A DNA stretch of 64,000 nucleotides from Flavobacterium buctense (GCF_014486695.1 NZ_JACTAB010000001.1:682001-746000), one strand, 5' to 3'; positions 53,232 to 61,085 are shown, counted from the first letter of the stretch. Numbers and translations are program-made. Notes: generated from the letters alone by a model not told the origin.

Positions 53232-54365
53232 ATGAGTGGCATCTACATCCATATTCCTTTCTGCAAACAAGCTTGTCATTATTGTGACTTTCATTTTTCG
53301 ACTTCCTTAAAGAAAAAAGACGAAATGGTTTTGGCTTTGGTGAAAGAAATTACTTTGCGAAAAGACGAGTTTAAAGATGAAACAGTCGAAACCCTTTACT
53401 TCGGTGGCGGGACTCCGAGTATTATACAGACTTCAGATTTGCGATTGTTGATTGATACCGTTTTTCAAAATTTTAAAGTTGTTGATAATCCCGAAATCAC
53501 TGTCGAAGCCAATCCTGATGATTTAACTAAAGAACGAATTGTCGAGTTGTCAAAAAATAAAGTAAATCGATTAAGCATCGGAATCCAATCTTTTTTTGAA
53601 GACGATTTGAAACTGATGAATCGAGCACACAATGTGGCTGAAGCCAAAAAATGTTTGGAAATTGCAACAAAATATTTCGATAACATCACCATCGATTTGA
53701 TTTACGGCATGCCCAATATGAGTAATGAAAAATGGCTTCAAAATGTCGAATTGGCTTTGGCTTACAACATTCCGCACATTTCGAGTTATGCACTCACTGT
53801 TGAGCCGAAAACCGCTTTACATAAGTTTATAAAGCAAGGTGTAATTCCGCAACTCGATGATGAATTGGCGCAAGAGCATTTTAATTTATTGGTAGACAAA
53901 TTAGAAGAAAACGGATTCATTCATTATGAGTTGTCCAATTTTGGCAAAGAAAACTATTTTTCCAAAAACAATTCGAGTTATTGGTTAGGAAAAAAGTATA
54001 TCGGAATCGGTCCGTCAGCACACAGTTATGATGGCGAAAAACGAGGTTGGAATGTGTCCAATAACTCACTTTACTTAAAATCTTTAGCCGAAAATAAAAT
54101 CCCAATTGAAATGGAAACCTTAACTAAAACCGACCGCTATAACGAATACATCATGACCGGTTTGCGAACGATTTGGGGTGTTTCTTTAGACAGAATTGAA
54201 ACCGAATTCGGACCGAAATATTTAGAGTATCTCAACCAACAATCAGCTAAATACATCGAAGATCATTTGCTTTTTGTAGACGATAATGTTTTGCGAACCA
54301 CAAAAAGCGGGAAGTTTTTGGGAGACGGAATAGCGTCCGACTTATTTTTGCTAAATTTGGAGTAA
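53232..54365 (+). CDS. hemW: Radical SAM haem chaperone HemW
   Basis: A 377 aa radical SAM protein of the HemW/HemN-like family. Start region SGIYIHIPFCKQACHYCDFH holds the cluster-binding CxxxCxxC; then ETLYFGGGTPSII, EANPDDLTKERI, RLSIGIQSFFEDDL and DLIYGMP. It lacks the extra N-terminal part of coproporphyrinogen dehydrogenase HemN, so the haem-chaperone role is more likely. ATG at 53232 is preferred to the TTG at 53217. It overlaps no gene; the cyclase follows after 11 bases. Confidence 0.93.
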   Translation: MSGIYIHIPFCKQACHYCDFHFSTSLKKKDEMVLALVKEITLRKDEFKDETVETLYFGGGTPSIIQTSDLRLLIDTVFQNFKVVDNPEITVEANPDDLTKERIVELSKNKVNRLSIGIQSFFEDDLKLMNRAHNVAEAKKCLEIATKYFDNITIDLIYGMPNMSNEKWLQNVELALAYNIPHISSYALTVEPKTALHKFIKQGVIPQLDDELAQEHFNLLVDKLEENGFIHYELSNFGKENYFSKNNSSYWLGKKYIGIGPSAHSYDGEKRGWNVSNNSLYLKSLAENKIPIEMETLTKTDRYNEYIMTGLRTIWGVSLDRIETEFGPKYLEYLNQQSAKYIEDHLLFVDDNVLRTTKSGKFLGDGIASDLFLLNLE

Positions 54366-54376
54366 AATCCATTCCA

Positions 54377-55132
54377 TTGAAAGCAGTAATCAATAATAAC
54401 TTCGAAATCGACTTATCAAAACCCATTGATATTTCCATTCCATTATCCAACTCCGATGCGAATCCGATTGCGTGGTATCTTGAAAAACCTGAAATCAAAC
54501 CGGTTATATTTGGAGATTGGGTTGGAAAAGTATCCGAAGGCAGTTCGACCAATTTCAATAACATTTTCTTCAATCCGCACGGACACGGAACGCACACCGA
54601 ATGTCTCGGTCATATTACTAAAGAATTTTTCAGCATCAACCAATGTTTGAAACAGTTTTTCTTTACTGCCGAATTGATTTCTATTGAACCGGAAAGTGTA
54701 GTAGATGATTTAATTATTACTAAATTTCAAATAGTATCCGCTTTAGCAGGTAAATCTCCGGAAGCCATTGTTATTAGGACTTTACCAAATGAAACGGGTA
54801 AAAAACATAAAAATTATTCCCATACCAATCCGCCATATTTAGCCGAAGACGCAGCGATTTTTATTCGTGAAAGCGGCATCAAACATTTGCTAATTGATTT
54901 GCCAAGTGTAGATAGGGAAGAAGACGAAGGAAAACTATTGGCACACAAAGCTTTTTGGAACGTGAAAAATGTCGATAATCTCAATGCTGATGCGAGATTG
55001 GATTCCACAATTACTGAAATGATTTATGTGGAAGAAGATGTTAAAGACGGAAGTTATATTCTTAATTTACAAATCGCTTCGTTTGAAAATGATGCTTCGC
55101 CAAGCAAACCGGTTTTGTATAGTTTGGAGTAG
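54377..55132 (+). CDS. Cyclase family protein (kynurenine formamidase-like)
   Basis: A 251 aa protein of the cyclase/KynB metal-dependent hydrolase family. The metal motif reads NPHGHGTHTECLGHI, where the family has H.GTH.D.P.H: Glu stands for Asp and the Pro is missing, so the site is divergent. Later IVIRTLPNE and HLLIDLPSVDREEDEG are family blocks. The start is TTG at 54377, 11 bases after hemW. The C-terminal SLE-stop is encoded by the first copy of the AGTTTGGAGT repeat, which suggests the repeat trimmed or replaced the original gene end. Confidence 0.82.
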   Translation: MKAVINNNFEIDLSKPIDISIPLSNSDANPIAWYLEKPEIKPVIFGDWVGKVSEGSSTNFNNIFFNPHGHGTHTECLGHITKEFFSINQCLKQFFFTAELISIEPESVVDDLIITKFQIVSALAGKSPEAIVIRTLPNETGKKHKNYSHTNPPYLAEDAAIFIRESGIKHLLIDLPSVDREEDEGKLLAHKAFWNVKNVDNLNADARLDSTITEMIYVEEDVKDGSYILNLQIASFENDASPSKPVLYSLE

Positions 55133-55176
55133 GGAGACTTTAGTTTGGAGTAAGAAAAAGGAGTTTGGAGTTTATT
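55121..55176 (+). repeat. Heptad array AGTTTGG, left of the S23 gene
   Basis: Three copies of AGTTTGGAGT at 55121, 55142 and 55162, in 7-base spacing with one slip, starting inside the cyclase coding end. It is the inverted partner of 55560-55594. Confidence 0.82.
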
Positions 55177-55187
55177 AAAATAGTATT

Positions 55188-55559
55188 ATGGATTATAGAG
55201 ATTTATTGGGTTATAAGAAATCATTTGAATTGGCTATGAAGGTATTTGAAGTTTCTAAACATTTTCCAAAAGAAGAAAAATATTCTTTAACTGATCAAGT
55301 CAGAAGGAGTTCAAGGAGTGTTACTGTCACTATAACTGAAGCTTATAGAAAAAGAGTTTATCCAAAGAGCTTCTTTAGTAAGCTTAGTGATGCAGAAGCT
55401 GAAAATTCTGAAACTCAGGTATGGTTAGATTTTTCATTAGCTTGTGATTATTTGGAAGAAGTAAAATATAATGAACTCACTGCTATAAATAATGAAGTAG
55501 GAAAATTAATTTATTACATGATGAACAATCCAGATAAATTTGGTTCAAGCAAAATCTAA
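55188..55559 (+). CDS. Four-helix-bundle protein, S23 rRNA intervening-sequence family
   Basis: A 123 aa protein of the S23/IVP four-helix-bundle family (relatives lie in 23S rRNA intervening sequences of Leptospira, and the family includes Avd of diversity-generating retroelements). Typical blocks: YKKSFELAMKVFEVSKHFPK, YSLTDQVRRSSRSV, the helix IEAY-type ITEAYRKR, FFSKLSDAEAENSETQVWLDF, and LIYYMMNN. Basic residues on helices 2-3 suggest nucleic-acid binding. The gene is bracketed by inverted heptad arrays (AGTTTGG left, ACTCCAA right), and the right array fills the gap to the next ATG exactly. No rRNA or reverse transcriptase is nearby. Function unknown. Confidence 0.92.
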   Translation: MDYRDLLGYKKSFELAMKVFEVSKHFPKEEKYSLTDQVRRSSRSVTVTITEAYRKRVYPKSFFSKLSDAEAENSETQVWLDFSLACDYLEEVKYNELTAINNEVGKLIYYMMNNPDKFGSSKI

Positions 55560-55594
55560 ACTCCAAACTAATCACTCCTAACTCCCAACTATAA
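55560..55594. repeat. Heptad array ACTCCAA, right of the S23 gene
   Basis: Exactly five 7-base words between the S23 stop and the next ATG. The first ten bases are the reverse complement of AGTTTGGAGT; bases 55574-55593 are identical to 4235-4254. Confidence 0.85.
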
Positions 55595-55966
55595 ATGGAC
55601 ATCCAACAGCTTTACGAATTCTGTCTTTCCAAAAAAGGCGTAACCGAGCACTTTCCGTTCGACGAAGACACTTTGGTGTTTAAAGTCGGCGGTAAAATGT
55701 TTTGCCTGACATCGTTTAAAGAATGGGAAAAAGGAACGCCTGCGCTCAATTTAAAATGTGATCCCGAACGTGGTGAAGAACTTCGGGCTGAATTCGAGGC
55801 GATACAACCCGGTTATCACATGAGCAAAATCCATTGGAATACCATAAGTTTTAACAGCGATGTTTCAGATAAAATGATGTGTGAACTGATAAATCATTCC
55901 TATGAATTGGTTTTCAAAAGTTTGACCAAAAAAAGTCAAAACGAAATTCTCGAAAATGAGAATTAG
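55595..55966 (+). CDS. MmcQ/YjbR family protein
   Basis: A 123 aa protein of the MmcQ/YjbR family (DNA-binding-like double-wing fold). IQQLYEFCLSKKGVTEHFPFD, TLVFKVGGKMFCLTSF, LNLKCDPERGEELRAEF and KIHWNTISF are characteristic. The biochemical role is unclear; some members are linked to DNA or to drug resistance annotations. The ATG directly follows the heptad array. Confidence 0.92.
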   Translation: MDIQQLYEFCLSKKGVTEHFPFDEDTLVFKVGGKMFCLTSFKEWEKGTPALNLKCDPERGEELRAEFEAIQPGYHMSKIHWNTISFNSDVSDKMMCELINHSYELVFKSLTKKSQNEILENEN

Positions 55967-56011
55967 GCATTACTTTTGCTAAAAATATTGCGTCAAATTA
56001 AAACACAAACC

Positions 56012-56719
56012 ATGTTAGATAATTTAAAGAAGATATTAAACGAAGACCAAGACCCGAAAGCGATTGAGAAAATCACTGCCAAATTGGACAATTTATTGAT
56101 GACCAATGAAGAAGTGGGTTATATAGCGGTACAAAAAAAACCGGCTGTAAATATTTTTCCCGACAGCATAGTTGTGACCAATAAAAGAATCATTCTTTGC
56201 AAGCCTAAAAATTTAGGGTTGTCGATGGAATTTATCGATTATGATTGGGATGATATTGAAGCGAGTTTTGTAAAAGAAGGGATTTTAGGAGCCGATTTTA
56301 CTTTTTCTACCAAGTCTGATTTAACGCATACCGTTGATTATTTACCTAAAAATCAAGCGCGAAAATTATACACTTTTGCCAAAGAACAATTAGATTTATT
56401 AAAGCACCCGAAGGCAGAAACGCCAATTGTTGAGCAACCTAAAGCTGTAGTTATTGATGAACCAATAGTTATTGATGAAGCAGAAGTGATAGAAGAAGTA
56501 GCTACCGAAGAAGTAACCAATTATGCCGAAATTATTCCGGTGGAACAATCAGGTTACCGTGATGAAAAACAATTTCCCGATGATAAATCAGGTTTAGGAG
56601 AATTATCACAAGACGAATTGTTCGAAAAGCTTCAGAACTATAAAAAATTATTAGACAACGGATTGATTCTTCAAGGCGAATATGATTCTTTGAAAAAAGA
56701 AATATTGAGCCATATGTAA
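56012..56719 (+). CDS. Bacterial PH domain protein with SHOCT end
   Basis: A 235 aa cytoplasmic protein. Residues about 25-130 form a bacterial PH-like domain (GYIAVQKKPAVNIFPDSIVV, TNKRIILCKP, YDWDDIEASFVKEGIL). A Pro/Glu/Val-rich linker follows (about 140-190). The last 35 residues are a SHOCT motif (SQDELFEKLQNYKKLLDNG, GEYDSLKKEIL). A -7 box TACTTTTG at 55971-55978 covers the upstream TTG, so the ATG at 56012 is used. Role unknown. Confidence 0.85.
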   Translation: MLDNLKKILNEDQDPKAIEKITAKLDNLLMTNEEVGYIAVQKKPAVNIFPDSIVVTNKRIILCKPKNLGLSMEFIDYDWDDIEASFVKEGILGADFTFSTKSDLTHTVDYLPKNQARKLYTFAKEQLDLLKHPKAETPIVEQPKAVVIDEPIVIDEAEVIEEVATEEVTNYAEIIPVEQSGYRDEKQFPDDKSGLGELSQDELFEKLQNYKKLLDNGLILQGEYDSLKKEILSHM

Positions 56720-56722
56720 TTT

Positions 56723-56809
56723 AAGGGATTAGTAATAAGGGAAAAGCAAAAAGGGAATAATTAAAATATAATTAACTATTCCCTTTTTGCTTTTCCCTTA
56801 TCCCTTTTT
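56723..56809. terminator. Long perfect hairpin between convergent genes
   Basis: A 23-bp perfect inverted repeat (56737-56759 with 56777-56799) around a 17-base A/T loop, with further AAGGGAT/ATCCCTT pairing outside. It fills the whole gap between the PH-SHOCT stop and the convergent DUF4407 stop and can terminate both. Confidence 0.85.
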
Positions 56810-57910
56810 CTACATCGATTTCTTCTGCTTATCCACAAAACCATCGGCTTGGAGTTTGAGCAATTCGATAGCGCCTTTTTTCTTGTAGTTGTAGATTTCT
56901 TTGTCATCTCTGATATCGGCATAGACTTTATCGTAGATTTCTGCATCGGTTTTCTTTTGCAATTCGCTTTGGTAACGGTTTTGCGCAATGACATTTTTGA
57001 TACCCATTTCTTGGTCTTCTTGTTTTAAATCATATTCTCCTTTGGGCGATAATAATTTGGCAAAAATGGGTGAAGTTTCTATCGCTAAAAATAACAGCAT
57101 GATGAAGAAAGATGGCAACCAAGGCAATTTTCCTAAAGCGTTAATTCGGGCCATTAAACCATCGAAACTGTCAATGATGGGTTGGCTATCAGACACTTTT
57201 TTGTCTAAATCGGCTTGAAGAGTTTTGCTTCTGGCTTCTTTTTCAGCTATGGCATTCACACTCGAAGTTTTTAACGAATCCAATTGTTTGGTGGCCAAAT
57301 CGTGTGCAGCACGTTTTTCTTTATAAATCGGTCCTTTCCCCATTTTCTTAGTTCCGGCTGAACCTTCGGCTTCGGTGATGTAGGAATCGTATAAAGCGGA
57401 AACTTCTTTTTCTTTTTTGGCAATTGATGATTTTAAGCTGTCTATTTCGGCTTTGTTTTTATCGACATCGCCTTTGAAATAATTGGTCACCTGATTTTTA
57501 TTGGCGATGGCCATTTCATTTTTCTCCTTTAATAAAACGGTATTGATTTCTTTTTCAAAAATTTTGATTTCTAGAGGTTTAGAAATTACAATGGCAATAA
57601 TTACTGCTAAAGCAATTCGGGGAGAAGCCTGAATAAATTCGTCTAAAAAACTATCCCTTTTTTTGATGGTAGACACGATAAATCTATCCAAATTGAAAAT
57701 TAAAAACCCCCAAATCAGTCCGAAAAAAATCGCGGTATAGAGATTATCAAAAACAGTGTAAAGGGCATAACTTCCCGCAATAAAAGCCATAACTGCTGTA
57801 AAAAATACGGTAGCGCCAATGCCCGCGTATTTGTTTTGTTCGCCATTGGAACAAGAGTTCACTATGTCGCTGTCGACACCGGAACAAAGGAGGAAAAAAC
57901 GTTTTAACAT
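56810..57910 (-). CDS. DUF4407 membrane protein
   Basis: A 366 aa protein of the DUF4407 family. Three N-terminal membrane helices (about 30-55, 60-78 and 95-112; GATVFFTAVMAFIAGSYAL, FFGLIWGFLIFNLDRFIV), a long charged coiled coil (about 115-245), a fourth helix (WLPSFFIMLLFLAIE) and a helical tail. Family function is unknown. A -7 box TATATTTG lies at 57973-57966. It is a single-gene unit. Confidence 0.88.
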   Translation of the reverse strand: MLKRFFLLCSGVDSDIVNSCSNGEQNKYAGIGATVFFTAVMAFIAGSYALYTVFDNLYTAIFFGLIWGFLIFNLDRFIVSTIKKRDSFLDEFIQASPRIALAVIIAIVISKPLEIKIFEKEINTVLLKEKNEMAIANKNQVTNYFKGDVDKNKAEIDSLKSSIAKKEKEVSALYDSYITEAEGSAGTKKMGKGPIYKEKRAAHDLATKQLDSLKTSSVNAIAEKEARSKTLQADLDKKVSDSQPIIDSFDGLMARINALGKLPWLPSFFIMLLFLAIETSPIFAKLLSPKGEYDLKQEDQEMGIKNVIAQNRYQSELQKKTDAEIYDKVYADIRDDKEIYNYKKKGAIELLKLQADGFVDKQKKSM

Positions 57911-58009
57911 GATGATTGATTTTACTCCGAAACGGGTTCGGAAGATTTTGATTATGATGATTATACAAATATAACGCCAAAAGTTTTAGTTTATTGTAAG
58001 GCGTTGATT

Positions 58010-58043
58010 TTAAATAAAAAACCCGCTAATTTATAGCGGGTTT
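58010..58043 (-). terminator. Terminator overlapping the lipoprotein stop codon
   Basis: Minus strand: AAACCCGCTA, loop with the TAA stop, TAGCGGGTTT and a T-rich run. The 5' stem encodes the last residues PNPL of the gene. Confidence 0.88.
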
Positions 58044-58459
58044 GGTTTTATTTCTTCTTCAGAAATCAGAACGCCTTTTTCATATTTTTTGATGCCAATG
58101 ACTTTACCGTTTTGATCAAAAAAAGTCCATTCACCAATTATATACCAATGCGTTCCGTCTTGTTCTTCTAGCATCATCGATTGACCGGTTGAAGTAATTC
58201 TGCCTTTATGGTCAAAAGTTTTGATGTGACAAATCCCATCTGAGTATTTCTCGGTTTTGACCAGCTTTCTGTTTTCGTAATATTTCCAGGTTTTGATTTC
58301 TATGCTTTTTCTATATTGGCCTTTTGATTTGTAAAGTATGCCGTTAACGGTGTCTTTGTAAACCCATTTGCCAACACGGTCATGATTTACCGTTTTATTG
58401 ATTTTACAACTGCCAATCAACAAAGAAAGCATCAATAATGATAGAAATCTAGAATTCAT
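58031..58459 (-). CDS. Small lipoprotein with MORN-like repeats
   Basis: A 142 aa lipoprotein (MNSRFLSLLMLSLLIGSC, Cys18). The body has repeats of the MORN/YwqK-like kind (GKWVYKDTVNG, WKYYENRKLVKTEKYSDG, EWTFFDQNGKVIGIKKYEKG). These repeats bind surfaces or lipids in other proteins, but no role is known for this one. The gene starts 1 base after the stop of the M56 peptidase gene and is in the same transcription unit. Confidence 0.8.
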   Translation of the reverse strand: MNSRFLSLLMLSLLIGSCKINKTVNHDRVGKWVYKDTVNGILYKSKGQYRKSIEIKTWKYYENRKLVKTEKYSDGICHIKTFDHKGRITSTGQSMMLEEQDGTHWYIIGEWTFFDQNGKVIGIKKYEKGVLISEEEIKPNPL

Positions 58460-60490
58460 TTACTCAGATTTTATGGAAATCGGTAAGCTGTACATTGTTC
58501 TGACCGGTTTTCCGTCTATTTTTCCCGGTTTCCATTTTGGGGATTCTTTCAAAACTCTTACCGCTTCTTCTCCGGTTCCGTAACCCATATCTCTAAGTAT
58601 TTTTATGTTGGATAAACTGCCGTCTTTTTCTACGATGAAACTGGCAAAGACTCTTCCTTTCAGTTTGTTTTTGGTTACTTCTTCAGGGATTTTAAAGTTG
58701 GCGCCGATGTATTTGTAGAAGGCTTCTAAACCCAATTCGAACTCCGGTTTTTCGTTTAGATCGGATAAATTATAAACATCAGTTTCTTGTTTCTTTGTTG
58801 GAACTTCCTCAATAGTGTTGCTTTTGGGTTCTATTTTTATTCCATAAATGTCAATGCTATTCCCTGTGGGATCAAAATATTTAATTTCTCCTTTTTGATT
58901 CGTTACATAGAAACAAGTTTGGTTGTTTATTTTTATATAGCCTTCTTTGAATTTGTTTTTTCCGGTTACATCGAACGACCCCTTTTCGTTGAAGTATTTC
59001 TCTCCCACTTTTTCATATACTTCACCGTTAATGGTAACTTTTTCTAATGGCTTTTTCTTAATAGTGTCATTAATTGTAGGGATAATTTCTGCAGTTACTT
59101 TTGATTTATTGGTTTTTGTATTCCCTTCTTTCCAAATTACAATTTCTTCACCCGTATATTTCTTTTTTTGTTTTCCCATTCCTTCTTTTTCAAAATAAGG
59201 ATGCGTATAAAACCAATATTGAAATGGTTGTGGATGTTTTTTTGTTCGGGCATTTTTTAGAATTACACTTCCCGAAAAATGGGCAATGTCTTTAGGATTA
59301 TACTTGTTCAATTCATTGTTTGGAACGTTTTTTCCGTCAATCCAAATGGCATATTTTTTTGAGTTTTTGAACTCATTTAATTCAATTGTTGTTGGAGATT
59401 TTTTTTCTAATGGTTTAGGAACGAACAAATACAGTATGATGTCTTTCTTTTCATTTTCAGTAAGTTCTTGGTATTTTTTATTAAAAATTAGCTTTCCAAA
59501 TTTATAGCCATCTTTAGTTTTAATTCTGCTTTCGTAATATTTGATACGAACATTTTTATAAAATTCTTCTTCGTAATTTGTTTTGCTATTTTCTGTAATT
59601 GAATTTCTATCTGAAATTACTTTTTCCTGCGCCACAATTTCAATACAGAAAAAGTAAATTAAACCTGCAAGAATAGGTGTAATGGCTATTTTCTTCAAAA
59701 AAACTATACTTTTCGAAGTGCTTTTTGTCATCATAATTAATCGTTTTTTGGTTACTAAATAATTCAAGTTACTGGCCAAGTAAATCGTTGCGTTGACGTT
59801 TCCTTTTCGCAATAGCAAGCTTTGGTAAAACGGAACATCATTATAGGATTGCACCACTTTTTCATCTGCGAAAAATTCGTGGTTGAGTTGGATTGCTTTT
59901 TTATAGTAATAAAATACAGGATTGAACCAAAAAACGGTTTTCAAAAACTCAATAAACAAGATGTCTAAAGTGTGTTTTTGCGTAACGTGAACTAGTTCGT
60001 GTGTGTACAATTCGTCTTCAATATTCCTTTGGTTGTAGTCGTCAAAATTGATGAAGATGGAATTCAAAAAGGTATGTGGAAGTGTTTTTTCATCCACCAA
60101 AACCAGTTGGGCGTTTTTGTATTTTACGGTTGGATTAGAAGAAGATTTTGCCATTAATTTCCAGATGTTTTTACCGAAACGAATGGTTAAGAGAAGCGTT
60201 GTTAGTCCGTATAAACTCCAAAATATTATTGGCGTATAATCAATTGTTTCTATAACCGGAATGGTTTCATTCGACATAGGTATCGGCATGTAAATCGGTT
60301 CTGTGATTGCTGCCACCGGAATTTCTTTGATTATTTCAAAAGTTATAAACGGAATGGCAAGTGAAATTACTATCGAAAACAATAAGTAAAACCGATTGAA
60401 TTGGTGCATTTTTTCTTTTTCTAATACCAAATGATAGAAGCCAAGAAAAAGGATTAAGCTGATGGTTGATTTGATTAGAAAGTCGGTCAT
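58460..60490 (-). CDS. M56 BlaR1-like metallopeptidase with TonB C-terminal domain
   Basis: A 676 aa membrane sensor-peptidase. Four membrane segments in the first 290 residues; zinc motif LYTHELVHVTQKH (HExxH near residue 163), then NHEFFADEKVV. Residues about 310-580 are a periplasmic or linker region with TonB-like KKPLEKVTINGEVYEKVGEK. The last 90 residues are a TonB C-terminal domain (GRVFASFIVEKDGSLSNIKI, ESPKWKPGKIDGKPV). No penicillin-binding sensor domain is present. It overlaps the BlaI-type gene by 4 bases, so it probably cleaves or relieves this repressor upon a signal. Confidence 0.9.
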   Translation of the reverse strand: MTDFLIKSTISLILFLGFYHLVLEKEKMHQFNRFYLLFSIVISLAIPFITFEIIKEIPVAAITEPIYMPIPMSNETIPVIETIDYTPIIFWSLYGLTTLLLTIRFGKNIWKLMAKSSSNPTVKYKNAQLVLVDEKTLPHTFLNSIFINFDDYNQRNIEDELYTHELVHVTQKHTLDILFIEFLKTVFWFNPVFYYYKKAIQLNHEFFADEKVVQSYNDVPFYQSLLLRKGNVNATIYLASNLNYLVTKKRLIMMTKSTSKSIVFLKKIAITPILAGLIYFFCIEIVAQEKVISDRNSITENSKTNYEEEFYKNVRIKYYESRIKTKDGYKFGKLIFNKKYQELTENEKKDIILYLFVPKPLEKKSPTTIELNEFKNSKKYAIWIDGKNVPNNELNKYNPKDIAHFSGSVILKNARTKKHPQPFQYWFYTHPYFEKEGMGKQKKKYTGEEIVIWKEGNTKTNKSKVTAEIIPTINDTIKKKPLEKVTINGEVYEKVGEKYFNEKGSFDVTGKNKFKEGYIKINNQTCFYVTNQKGEIKYFDPTGNSIDIYGIKIEPKSNTIEEVPTKKQETDVYNLSDLNEKPEFELGLEAFYKYIGANFKIPEEVTKNKLKGRVFASFIVEKDGSLSNIKILRDMGYGTGEEAVRVLKESPKWKPGKIDGKPVRTMYSLPISIKSE

Positions 60491-60858
60491 TTTTTCTTTT
60501 TTTGAAGTTCAACATCGATGATTTTCTTTAAGTCTTCCAATTCTTTTTCAGACAAATTAGTTGAAGTCGTAAAAAAAGAAGCAAATTGCGAAGCCGAATC
60601 GTTAAAGAAGTTTTTAATCAATCCGTTGACATGTTTAGAGAAATAATCCGATTTTTGGACCAGCGGATAATATTCTCTGGAGTTTCCAAATTCGGTATAA
60701 GCCACAAATTTCTTGTCGATCATTCTTTTCAAAAGTGTGGCTACGGTTGTCGTGGCCGGTTTAGGTTCGGGAAAAGCTTCCAATAAATCTTTCATGAAGG
60801 CTTTCTCTAGTTTCCACAAATGTTCCATCAATTGTTCTTCTGAATTGGATAGTTGCAT
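60487..60858 (-). CDS. BlaI/MecI/CopY family repressor
   Basis: A 123 aa winged-helix repressor. LSNSEEQLMEHLWKLEKAFMKDLLEAFPE and PKPATTTVATLLKRMIDKKFV are the DNA-binding part, with the C-terminal dimer helix NLSEKELEDLKKIIDVELQ. In the BlaI/BlaR1 scheme, the M56 peptidase (overlapping next gene) inactivates it. Two TACAnnTGTA-type operators lie directly upstream on the promoter, so autoregulation is expected. No beta-lactamase gene is near. Confidence 0.92.
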   Translation of the reverse strand: MQLSNSEEQLMEHLWKLEKAFMKDLLEAFPEPKPATTTVATLLKRMIDKKFVAYTEFGNSREYYPLVQKSDYFSKHVNGLIKNFFNDSASQFASFFTTSTNLSEKELEDLKKIIDVELQKKKK

Positions 60859-60881
60859 TGCTCTACGATTTTAGAAATTAC

Positions 60882-60895
60882 TCTACAAATGTAGA
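60882..60895. promoter_or_regulatory. BlaI-type operator 1
   Basis: Perfect inverted repeat TCTACA-AA-TGTAGA. On the minus strand it contains the -7 box TACATTTG (60893-60886) of the blaI promoter. Confidence 0.82.
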
Positions 60896-60915
60896 AGAAA
60901 AATTCAATTCTACAA
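60886..60915 (-). promoter_or_regulatory. Promoter of the blaI-M56 operon
   Basis: Minus strand: TTG (60915-60913), 19 bases, TACATTTG (60893-60886), 27 bases before the ATG. Both boxes lie inside operators. Confidence 0.78.
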
Positions 60916-60922
60916 CTGTAGA
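60909..60922. promoter_or_regulatory. BlaI-type operator 2
   Basis: Inverted repeat TCTACA-AC-TGTAGA, centre 27 bp from operator 1. It contains the -33 TTG of the promoter. Confidence 0.82.
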
Positions 60923-60960
60923 GTAAAAATTTAACATTTGGGTCTGGTTTAATCTTGGAC

Positions 60961-61024
60961 TTGCGTTAAGGATTGCAGTGGAAATCCTTTTTCTTGATAA
61001 AGAAAAAGATTGCAACGGAAAGCC
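60961..61024 (-). repeat. Dispersed element, copy H
   Basis: Minus strand: GGCTTTCCGTTGCAATC, hairpin CTTTTTC/GAAAAAG, then GGATTTCCACTGCAATCC ending TTAACGCA. Same layout as copies F and G. Confidence 0.7.
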
Positions 61025-61085
61025 TGACCTCGTTGCTTTTGGGGATTTCTTTTAAATAAAAATGTTGTGCAACAAGGTAACGCCC

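Noticed and set aside
55188-55559. Diversity-generating retroelement (Avd relative)
   Set aside because: No reverse transcriptase, template repeat or variable repeat is seen near the gene.
55121-55594. CRISPR array
   Set aside because: Units are only 7 bases, contiguous, without unique spacers, and no cas genes are present.
58460-60858. Beta-lactam resistance locus
   Set aside because: No beta-lactamase or penicillin-binding sensor domain; the C-terminus is TonB-like.
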